From Culex pipiens pallens (Eukaryota > Arthropoda > Insecta > Diptera > Culicidae), in NCBI RefSeq assembly GCF_016801865.2, contig NC_068939.1, positions 4,106,382-4,170,381 of the forward strand: a stretch of DNA of 64,000 nucleotides, written 5' to 3'. The translations under genes and the position numbers were made by a program. Positions within the stretch are counted from its first letter, which is position 1. Every line of letters starts with the position of its first letter. The notes below the pieces were generated by a model. That model was given only the letters and a program-made list of their open reading frames with translations, was not told the origin of the DNA and searched no databases. This document shows positions 35,401 through 46,600 of the stretch, piece after piece.

Positions 35401-37721
35401 AAGGGCTGCCAGCCGGGGTTGGTGCAAAAGTCTGGAGTGCTCTGTCAATGGGCACGGCAAAGGTCTGCAGAAAGTCTTCGGAAAAATAAACTTTGCTCGT
35501 CAGCAAAATTTTATGTATGAAACTCGAGCAGATAATTTTTCGTTGAATGATTTTGTATTACAAATTATTAACCAGGGGAAATACATTTCAAATAATGCTG
35601 TACATCGATAATGAATTGACAAAATAGTTTTAATACCGGATTTGGATTGCAGACTTTTTAAGCGAAACTGTGAACTTGGCACCCTTTCTACCTGACCTGT
35701 CAGAAAAAAAATTGACGTCTCGTTAAAATACTACAGGGTGGAACTCAAGCTATAAAAAATTAAATCCAATGTAAATCGACGGTAACATTTCAAAAGGCAT
35801 CATGTACATTTTGACACTTTCTGGGTTATTGCATATTCTAAAAGTACTCCTAATAAGCTACCTCTCCACCAAAAATGAGCAAAAGTTACTTCAGTAAAGT
35901 CTGTTTAATCATGATTTTAAATAAAGTAACATAAACAAAATCTCTGCCATCAGCAGTCCTTGTTTATATAGCCCTGTCAACCTGTCAAACAAAAGACTAC
36001 ATAAACCTCGCGACGAAAAAAAGCAACATGAACAAAGCGCCATGTACATTCGGCGAAGAAAAACGAATCATAACAAAGCGCCCCCCTCAATGACAGCAGG
36101 GTGATATCGACGTTGGTGATTTCAAAAGGAGTTATGTTTGTTTTTCTTAAATAAAACGACGGAAATAATGTTTTATTGAATTTGGATGATCAAGTATCAA
36201 TGAAAGCAACGTTTTTCATCGTTTGTTATTATTAGAACATCTTATTTTGCTTTTATATTAAAATGGGAATTGAAAATGGATGCTCAACATTCAAATGCTT
36301 TTTTCTCAAAACGCATGGTTTGTACATGATGCTTTTTGAAATGTTGGCGTCGAAATACTTTATTTTTAATAAATAATAATATTAATTTAATAATAATAAT
36401 TTTACTTATCTCATCTAGAGCAGATTTATAATTTAAATAGTTTTTTGCTCAAACTGACCAGAAGGAAGAGTAATAAAAATCATTCAATTTGCTGGTCAAA
36501 AAGATCAAAATTCAGAAAGGAGAATGGGGAAATTTGTATGGGAGCTGGTCCAAGGATGTACACGAACGGGAGAAACTTTATTCGAAAGATCTCGCCGAGT
36601 CATGAAAAAAGTCTTCTGGACGAACTCTCTAAACCCCGGGGTTCAAAAGTTACAAGTTGTTGAAGTTTGAGTATTTTGGGTCTTAAAGTACAAAACATCG
36701 TATTTTTGCTATTTCTAAAACCAGTCATAAAATCCTTATTTTATTATGGATTTTGATCATCTTGACTTCATTCGACGCGTATCAGCAAAACCTATAAGTT
36801 CTGACGTGTTTTAGCATCGTTGTTGTTTTGCTTGAAATATTTAAAAAAATTGGAAACACTAAATCAAAAATCAAAGAAAAAAAATCGAATATATTTTGAA
36901 ATTTAAGTAAAAACATAAGAATTGAAAAATCCAAAAAATAAAAAAAAATATATACTAAAACAAAAAATATATGTATTTTTCATAATTTAGAATTTGTGAA
37001 AGTAAAAATATTTTAAAATGCAGAAACAATCTATTTTTTATTGAAAAATTCGAAAAAAAGTATTAACGAAGTATCGGATTTGGAGCGAGTTTCGGAGCGT
37101 TTGGAGGGTTTGCCGGAACCTCGGCCGGAACCTAAGTGGCACCCCCTAGATACGAAATCTAGAAAATTATTATGAAATTAAGAAATTTTTAAATAAAAAA
37201 ATTAAAAATTCAAAGTTTTTAGTTCAAAAAATGTTTAAATTTAAAAAATATAAATTAAGAATTGAAAAATTCAAATATATATACCTATATACTAAAGTTT
37301 TAAAGCCACCTTGAAGCTATTTTTTATTAGGCGTTCAATACTAAAAAAAAAACATTTAAAAATAAAAATACAATCCTAAAAAAACACAATTTAAAAATGG
37401 AGCACTGGAATCCAAAATATAAAAATTCAAAACATTTAAATAAAAAATATAAAAATTCATCAATTTAGAAATTTGAAAATTCAATATCAAAGAAATTAAA
37501 AAAAATAGTTTTTTTTTTAAATCCGGAGGCTAAAAAAATGTAAGTTCAGTTCGTTCTCGATTTTCTGAAATCCACGCTTTCATACCGGATAATCGAATCA
37601 CGAAATTTAATTTTTTTTCTCGAACTTTGTGTCTCTATTACGGTCTTTATCTCGGTCCCCATCACCATGTATTTCCATTAATGATAAAAAAACAAAAACA
37701 TACAAAAATCCTACGGACTTA
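35401..37721. other. Repeat-rich intergenic stretch without a gene
   Basis: AT-rich, with scattered old repeat debris, for example 'gcaccccctagatacgaaatct' (split phrase) near 37140 and long A/T runs at 36840-37520. The 72-codon ORF at 36445 shows no domain. Confidence 0.5.
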
Positions 37722-38126
37722 GACTGGTTGCAACGCGGCTCTACTTTGTTATAGCTGTTTCATTTTTCAAATAGAACTGAAACAGACCACCCGCAACGCG
37801 GAGTTGCAGTTTTATTTTTCGAGCAGTATTTTGAAACCGGAATAAAACTGCTCGACGAGTTTGTTTCAAACGTGAGACGATTTGGAACTGGAATAGAACT
37901 CAGTTTCAAAAAAAATCAGATATATGGAGATATCCACGTATTCTTACACACACACTATGATGCTGTGTTGATAATCATACGCACACAATTAAAAGCATTT
38001 TTTTTGAAACAACATTTAGATCAGCGCGTTGCGAGCACCGTGTTCTAGTTTCATTTCCGCCAGTTCTAAAAATTTAAAACTGCTCGCAATTTGAAACAAT
38101 TATAAAACTTCGCGTTGTAACCAGTC
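37722..38126. mobile_element. 405-bp TTA-flanked MITE 'GACTGGTTGCAACGCG'
   Basis: The left end GACTGGTTGCAACGCGG is matched by the complement of the right end (GACTGGTTACAACGCGA). TTA lies immediately outside both ends (37719-37721, 38127-38129), the PIF/Harbinger type of duplication. The interior repeats 'aaactgctcg' motifs in both orientations. A 60-bp piece at 37925-37985 resembles the start of the 25076/25842 MITEs. It lies about 190 bp upstream of the inferred NDUFB7 leader exon. Confidence 0.8.
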
Positions 38127-38279
38127 TTAGGACCCTATTATATTTTTGTAAACTGCTCGATTTTATATTTTGATTTCTCCACCATAAATTTCTTTCCGTG
38201 CATGTTCTTTCCCGCAGGGTCTCTTATTTTGACATTTTCTTTTGCCCCTTGTTCTTTCCAAATTTTCTCTCCATCCCGT

Positions 38280-38465
38280 CCTGTCAGTGGCCTGCGGGAG
38301 GAATCGCTGCAGTTTTTGGTGTGAGCATTTTCGTCTGCTTCAAATCTCTTAAATTTATCTAAATTCCAATTCCGCTTTCAGCATTTGCCTGGAGAAACAT
38401 CCCAGGTTGAGGGTCGAGCATTACCACTAGCCGCGGTCACCAGCCGAAGCAACGCGCCAACAACC
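38280..38465 (+). other. Probable spliced 5' UTR of NDUFB7
   Basis: A donor-like GT|GTGAGC at 38320/38321 and a good acceptor TTCCGCTTTCAG ending at 38381 would remove a 61 bp intron, leaving an 84-nt second leader segment before ATG 38466. The transcription start cannot be placed. Confidence 0.5.
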
Positions 38466-41400
38466 ATGGGCAACTGGGTTTCGCGGTACGTCACCAACCC
38501 GGACGGAACTCCGGTGCCGCTCACGCAACCTTCGTTCGATCCGAACTTTGGCTTTGCTCACGCCCGCAAGGAACGAGGTAAGTTGGCTCCGTTGGCTCAT
38601 CCCGGTGGTGGTCGCTTCTTCGGTTTGGTGTAGATTTACCTGCCTAGTTCGGAAATGTTTACGTTGAAAATTACATAACAAAAAAGGTTAGACATCGTAA
38701 CCGAGCCACCAGCGCCGAACTGTCAAACCAAATCAAAACAAACTGTTTGTTAAAAATGAATCGTCTTTTTTTTCTCGTTCCAGTGATGATTGCCACCGAG
38801 GAGGAAATGGAAGCGGCCAAGGTGCCGCTGGCCGATCGGGACTACTGTGCCCACAAGCTGATCGCGTACCGTGCCTGCCGGGCGGACGTGTGGCCATGGG
38901 CGTACAAATGTGCCCACGAAAAGCACGATTACCTCAACTGCGAATACGAGGAGTGAGTATTATTTCGTTGTTGTTTAGGTTTAATTCTTCCATTGGTTTT
39001 TTGAATTTAAAAAAAAACATTGTTTGAATTTTGTATCCTTCCATTTTCGGAAAAATAATAATAATAATAATAATAATAGGAATAGGAAAACATCTAATTG
39101 TTTTATATACTGTTAAAATTAAAGTTATGATTGATGCCTACTTAAAAGCAAACCAGAAAAAGAATTTGCACCAATTTTTGAGTTTTAAATTAAAAGTGCT
39201 TTAAAAAAAACTTCCCTAAACAGGCTAATTTTCGTAATCAAATATTATTTTGCAGATAGAGAGAGGCCTTCAACAAGCGTTGAAAAAAAATCCTTTTTGT
39301 AGATAAATAATAATTTAAAAATTTCGTGAACCAATCAAAATGAAGCAGGTTAATATTAGAATGGCGAGATTTCATTTACCACTCACCGTTAAAAAAAAAA
39401 AAACAGCCTGAAAAATCCACTCTATTATTTTTTTATGATCTGCGTTCAGAATTTAGTCGACTTTAAACACTTTAAATTTGATCAAATTCAGTATATTCAG
39501 ACATTTGCATGTGTAAAGGTTAGGGTGGTCCAAATCCGGACTTTTTTGGGGCTACCCCCTGAAATCAAAGATTGACCCATCACTAGGCTAAATTCTAAAT
39601 TTGAGCTCATTCTGACCACGGGAACCCCTCCCTCCAATCGCTTAAAGTTTGTATGGGAAAAATCGTCAAAATGTATGGAGAAAAGCAACTGTTTTACCTG
39701 TGGAAGGCACCATAATTATCCGATTCTTACCATTTCTCAAATGTAGAACCTTTATTAAATTTAGAACAACTTTCCCGAAGACACTATATTTTTAGGATTT
39801 TTTCCCGCGAAGTTATTAGCGCCCAAAACTGGAGATGGAGCCACACGTTGCCGTCGTTTCAGGGCTACTTGCAAAGATGGTTTCCGATGTTGATATATAT
39901 CACACATTTATTTTATATTTATATACTTGTGTTGATAGAAATCACAGCTTTTATAAAATGTAAAATTGCAAGATATTGAATTTTTTATTTGAATCTCAAT
40001 ATTCTTGTTCGTAAAATCTGTTAGGAACAGGTTTAAATCTGTTTGATAATGGGGAGGAATAGTTAGTTTTTTTTTTGTAAGTTTTCCTAGGTTGTTTAAT
40101 AATTACAGACTCCAGTTATGTGTAAGCCAGTTGAGTAATGCTATCAGAATCTCTGATTTCAATTGAAGTGGTATACTAGGGGCAGGGGGGGCAGAATGGC
40201 CCGCCTAAGTAAAATGCGCCAAAAACCATGGAAAAACATGAAAACTTATGAATTCAGTGTAGTAGGCTTATGCTTTGGAATGTTCCCTTCAATGTTGTAT
40301 ACTTGGTTGATGAAATTTTTTAGCTTAAAACTATTTTTGAGCCAATTAAAAAAAAAAGGTTTTTTCGACTACTTTTCCAGGGTGCGGGGCAGAATGGGCC
40401 ACCTTAAAAAAAAAGCCATTTCGTCTAATACAATGTTGAAGGGAGATAAGAAATGACTTAAGGTACCTTTCTAACATAGTTTCCATGAAGTTAGACAACT
40501 TTAATAAAAATAGTCACTTACCAAAACAAACATTTTTGAAAATAGTTTTAACATGTTGAAATAAGTCACTATTTTTACAAATAAGCATCAAAATAACTAC
40601 AAAATCAACTAATGTTGCATTAAACGTTATTTGTGAACCTACCAGGAGTGAAATAATCCATTTAATCCAAATTTCATAACTTTTGATTGTTTTTATAAGG
40701 CAGGATAAGGGTGGTCCATTCTGCCCCCAAGTGGATTTTAATTTAACACTTCCACCACCAAGCCTCTAAATGATTTCAAGGCTCCGTTGTTGTTTGTATA
40801 CCTTGGTAGTAACATCTAGTATCGTTATAAGCGTTGAGCAAACTTTTTCAAACAATCCAACTTTTTAGAAAGCTTATTTAAAAACCTCGAAATAAACAAC
40901 ATTTGCGTGGTTTTTCCAATAAATTTACATTTTTGCTCATAATTCGAAAAATACAATGAATTCAAACGTCGTTTTCGGTATGGTGAAGTTATTTTACGTC
41001 CTTTATAAGACACTTGCCTTACAATTGGTTTAAATCCATTCTAAAGCCCAAAACCAAGGGTGGCCCATTCTGCCCCCCCTGGTCCATTCTGCCCCCCCCC
41101 CCTGCCCCTAACCATTCTGAATTGTCAAAAAATCCATAGAGTCTCGATCAATCAATAATGAAATGATATCGGACAAAATTCGTTAATCTGTTGAACTAAC
41201 GGTTTTCGGATTATGGTTGTATCGACCATTGTTGCGAATCGAGGATCTACTGGAGTTTTGACGATCAAATGGAGCCTAAAATTTAAAGGGACACATGGGT
41301 TTTGTGAACAGGAGTTAATCTCTTTAACTCAAATGACAGTTTACATAAGATATGATAGGGATATACTCTTGTTTGCAGAGCTTCTGTGCCCTAATGAAAT

Positions 41401-43666
41401 GGAAGGCACGAAATAGTCGTCTTAACAACGAGTGTTCAACTTGTAAAATATGAACGTTTCATTAATGTTTATTGTTTTTGGAAGCAGCCAGACAGGTTTA
41501 AATAACTAGGTAAAGAAATGTTTGGCTTTGTAATTAAAATTTCGGGGATTTGAGATTCAAGTTACTTTCAGACAGTTTAGTTGAGGTTGATTCAAGTTAG
41601 TTAGTTTTCCCAGAAAAAAGGCCTCAAGATTTATGTTCCCTTGACAAGTTAGTTTTTATCTTTCATTTTCCAGTAAATTCATTTGATCTCCTTTAAATTT
41701 GAAATACATTATAGGTTCCCTTTGTATAAATCTCAAATTAGTTTTTGATTGAATCATAATTTCAGATTTCCTTTATTCAGTTTTAAAGTTAGATTAACGT
41801 AACTGCTCAAGTCATCCAAGTTCTTACTACTCACACCTACACTAATTTTCTTTCACCTTCCCCCTCCCGATCCCCTATATCTTCCGGTGGTGTTCATTTT
41901 GTATGCAATACTAGTTCGGCCACTACCCTTTTTTCCACAAGAAACCGGACTTGGACTGACTTGAGGCCGCGTCCCCCACCTTGCTCCGTAAAACGAAAAC
42001 GAAAACGAAACGAAACGAAGTTATTAGCGCCCAAAACTGACCCTTTTTGCGCGGCCAGCTGTAAGGGGCTACCTAACAACGATGTTTATTTCCAATTCGT
42101 ACACGCACGTGCTCTCTCTCAGGTTCAAACTCTCTCACGAGCTTGCTCGCCTGCCTGCCTGCCTGTTTACCTACAAGCGCGCGCTGTTTCTCTGCTTGGA
42201 CTTTTGTCGTCGTCGTCGTTTTCGTTTGCTATCCGCTGCGCTGCGTTTCTGGCATGTTTATTATAATTTTCAACTAAAATAGCAGGATTGTTTTGAGATA
42301 TATTTAGCATATAAATTCTTAAATTATGTCAAAAATAAAAAAAAAACTGCGCTGAAAAAAATAGTTTAAAGAAAAGACAGCTTAGGCTCAATTAAAAAAT
42401 TACAGCAAATGTCATGAGAACAGGGTTTGTTTGTTTTTCCAAGCATTACACGCAGTTTTTCGTATATGCTAAAGAAACATGATAATGATTCAATTATTTT
42501 AAAAAAATCTTCAGGTAATATAAATGTTGTTCCTTTAGGTAGTTTGCTTTAACAAAAATATACTTTGTACAAATCAAGGCAATTTTACAATTATTGCTGC
42601 AAAGTTTCATTCATACTCTCTAAAATTCCCTGGGCTTTGTCATAATGAGTGTCATAGGTTTGATGCTTGTTTGGCAAAGAGTATGATTTGATTCGATGTG
42701 GAAATAAAATCGAAGTGTTCAGTATATTGCTGAAGCTTCCATTTTTACACATGGACACCACTTCATGCTGCGAGAACCCACTTTGGCGTAGTCTCAGGGC
42801 TTAATCGATGGCCGGTAAGCTGTCATCGAGACAAGGAGGTTCTCTGATAGTGGAAATATCACATTTGTACAATGAACCGCTACATATGTGATTTTTCCCT
42901 ATCTTAATGTGGGTGTCAGGTTAGGACGCGGGTTTAAAAAAAATAGTTTTTGTTGAATTTAGGATTTTAACTATAAATATCAACTTTTTATACTTTGCCT
43001 TTAGTTATTTAGGGACAAAATTAGTAACAGTGAATTTATTAATTCTATCAGAATCGGTGATTTTCATTCAAGTAGCATAAAAACCATTATGATTTGTCAA
43101 AATTTCCATAGAGTCTCGATCAATCAATATTGAAATGATATCGGAATAAATTCGTTGGTCTGTTGAACTAACGGTTGTCGGATTATGATTGTATCGACCA
43201 TTGTTGCGAATCGAGGATCTACTGGAATTCTGACGATCAAATGGTCGTCTCTTTTTCAATTAGCGACTTGTAAAATATGAACTGTTAATCTACTTTTTGT
43301 TGTTTATAAAAGAAGTCAGACAGGTTTTAAAAGAAACGTTTTTTGTCGGGGATTTGAGATAAGAGTAGCTTTCGGATATGTTACTTTAAATCTTGTATTC
43401 AATTCAAGTTAGGTAGTTATCCGCAAATGAATATTTGGACTTATATGAATAATTGAACATTTTGGACTCATAAATAACACACAACTGTGCATTTATTCTA
43501 GAGTCAGATCCATACAGCGTCAGTGTTTATTTGGTCGAAGTGTACTAATTCATTGGCAGATCTGATTCTAGTTGTAATGTACGACAAGACTACTGACGGA
43601 CGTGACAGGACGAGGGCCCAGTTTAGAGGTTTCGACATCAACGATGTGCGGCTGGATCACCCTCCC

Positions 43667-43699
<33 letters not shown>

Positions 43700-46600
43700 A
43701 TTCATACTCTCTAAAATTATTTTTTTATTCTTTCTGGAAATTTCTTTCTGTGTTCCTAGACCACCTGCGACAAATATTGCAACTGTTTATCATTTTTTTT
43801 TCAGTTTACCTGTAAATTTTTCGATTCAGCAAACATCTCTTTCTGCACAATCGTTAACTACCATCTTGCAGTTGCGGCCTTCCTTTAAGATACTCATTTG
43901 TATTCAGTTTAAAAAAAAATCTAAAGAAAATTCCTTCCTTTTTTATCTAAAAAAACTGCATGGTATTTGTTGACGCACCGCGTTAGCGTACTCCATTTCT
44001 GAGATGATCGATGAGGTAAGGGAAAGAGTTTTGTAAAAAGAAGAAGGAAATGTCAAATGGTCAAAGCAGAGGAGATGTATAGAGATAGAAGAAGTGCCTC
44101 ATCAAGTGCAATTTGTTGTCCGCAGGGATTATTTGATCTTTTTGTAAGTAAATAATTTATCAACATCAATAACAGATCGGCCGCCAATGTAGGTTTCATA
44201 ATTTTGTATCAATTAGGAACATATCTACTACGGAGGCAGCGGCGATTGATGTTGTGCGGGTTTTAGAGGTGTAGATAGAAACTGTTAATGTGAGTATTTA
44301 ATCGAGATTTGCATTGTAAAACTAAGCCTAATAATAAAAATAACTATTACAGTTTTAAGCTGCAAGAATAAATGCTGCTCTAAAAATCATTTCGCCTACT
44401 GGTCCGAACAGTATTTCTTGTAACAAAAGCAGATAAATTAAAATCCAAAACGTTTGCAATTAGGTTTGGATCAGAACAGATGACGATTCATGGATGAACT
44501 AATTCATCAAATTTGTATTCTCTCTCACACGGTCTTATAATATGATATCTTTTGTTGATCACATATTACATTAAATTTTATATCTTAAAACAAACCTGGT
44601 ATTTTAGTTCAACATTATAATAAACATGTCAAGAACGCAGCGAAGTGGATCCCAGTCACGACGTTCTAGCAGGATTCTAGCAGAGTTCTTACAGCGCTGG
44701 ATATTCTTACAGCATTCTAGCAGAAACGTTCTACCGTTCTAGCAGGATTCTGGCAGAACCAGCTCTGCTAGAATATTTCGTGACTGGGATAGCAAACGAA
44801 AACGACGACAAAAGTCCAAGCAGAGAAACAGCGCGCGCTTGTTGGTAAACAGGCAGGCAGGCAGGCGAGCCAGCTCGTGAGAGAGTTTGAACCTGAGAGA
44901 GAGCACGTGCGTGTACGAATTGGAAATAAACATCGTTTTTAGGTAGCCCCTTACAGCTGGCCGCGCAAAAAGGGTCAGTTTTGGGCGCTAATAACTTCGC
45001 GGGAAAAAATCCTAAAAATATAGTGTCTTCGGGAAAGTTGTTCTAAATTTAATAAAGGTTCTACATTTGAGAAATGATAAGAATCGGATAATTATGGCGC
45101 CTTCCACAGGTAAAAAAGTAAAACAGTTGCTTTTCTTCATACATTTTGACGATTTTTCCGATACAAACTTTAAGCGATTGGAGGGAGGGGTTCCCGTGGT
45201 CAGAATGAGCTCAAATTTGGAATTTAGCCTAGTGATGGGTCAATCTTTGATATCAGGGGGTAGCCCCAAAAAAGTCCGGATTTGAACCACCCTAGTAAAG
45301 GTATTTTTTTTTAAATACAAATATTTAAAAAATTGTGAAGGTTTACTTTTAAATTGTCAAAATATCGGGAATTTGTTATATTTTGTTTGTTTTAAGGTAC
45401 GAGAAAAGTTGGGAATCCCAAGCATATTTATTTGAAAATTATTTAAGTCTTGAATAATTTTATACCTCTAAGTACAATTTTCAAATGATTAAACAAAAAT
45501 ATTCTAGAGTTTTTTTTTAATAGGTCCCATAAACATATGAAATACAATAGCTTATAGGACCTTTAAAAAAACTCTAGAACTGTCAAGAGAACATTTAAAA
45601 AAATTAAAATTTTAATCGATGGATCAACTATGGTCCCCTCCGAATGAGCTGTCAAGTTGGACCATTTCTATCAAAAAAGGCCGTGAAGTTTTTTTTTTAA
45701 TTTTTAAAAATCAATTTTAAATATTTTAAGGTCGCACAAAGGGTCATTGCACTCAGAAAATTAAGTTTTATCGTTGTAAACAGTAATATCACAATTTTAA
45801 GCTTGATTTTAGGACCAAATTTTGGCAGCTGTCCATACAAAAATAGTTAGTACGTGAATATTCGAAAATCTGTATACTTCTAAGAAATTTTCTGATCGTT
45901 TTGGTGTCTTCGGCAAAGTTGTAGCTATTTGAGAAATAATGCCGATTTTTTAATTGACTTTTTTTTTACAAAAATAAACATTTTTCGAAATCAATAATTT
46001 TTTTTTTTTGTTTGTTTTGCCATAGAATGGACAATCATTTTGCAGCCGAGTTGATTTCTTAAAAATATTGTGTTTTTTTTTTTACATTTTTTTACTGTAG
46101 GGATTATGGGTTGCTGGATCACGAATCATTTTTTGAAAATGCTGTGTTTTCTGGAAAGATAGAAATTTTAGTCGACATTTTTTTGACTTCAGTTTTTCTG
46201 TAATTCTGTAATTTCGGAATACATTCGTCCGGCTTCAGCTGAAGATTCATGCTGTCCCATGTTGCATGTTCGAGTGTAGACCTACGGAAAACCTTGCCGC
46301 GAGGAGAGGTGAGTGAACCTGTACACGAGCCACCTACGACATAATTCCTCGGGCGGCCCAGGTCAACTCGAAGTTACCCCAGGCACCCCCAGTGCAGGAC
46401 ACATTGGGGGTAGAAAGCGGATAGAATAAGCAAAACATCAAAGCAGAGCGCGAGCCATACTTTTAAAGTGGTTTGTATCTGCAAAGGAATTTGTATTAAC
46501 AAAAGGGTCAGAAATAAAAAGGCGATACTAATTAATACTTCCCTGCGACCTTGGAGGTCTCTCGGTTGGACATATAGCCGTGGCCACCAAGCTTGGTAGC

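Larger units (their letters stand above)
39521..45294. mobile_element. Foldback-like DNA element with ~550 bp inverted arms and 8-bp target duplication
   Basis: It starts TAGGGTGGTCCAAATCCGGA and ends with the inverted form TCCGGATTTGAACCACCCTA. GTAAAGGT lies directly outside both ends (39513-39520, 45295-45302). The right arm is about 45294-44605. The left arm is the same sequence in two pieces, 39521-39831 and 42016-42276, separated by a later insertion. The arms include 'cgcgaagttattagcgccc', 'gcgcggccagctgtaagggg' and a 'gcctgcctgcctg' run. An 8 bp duplication fits hAT or foldback classes. No transposase was found. Removing four nested insertions leaves about 2.3 kb. Confidence 0.85.
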
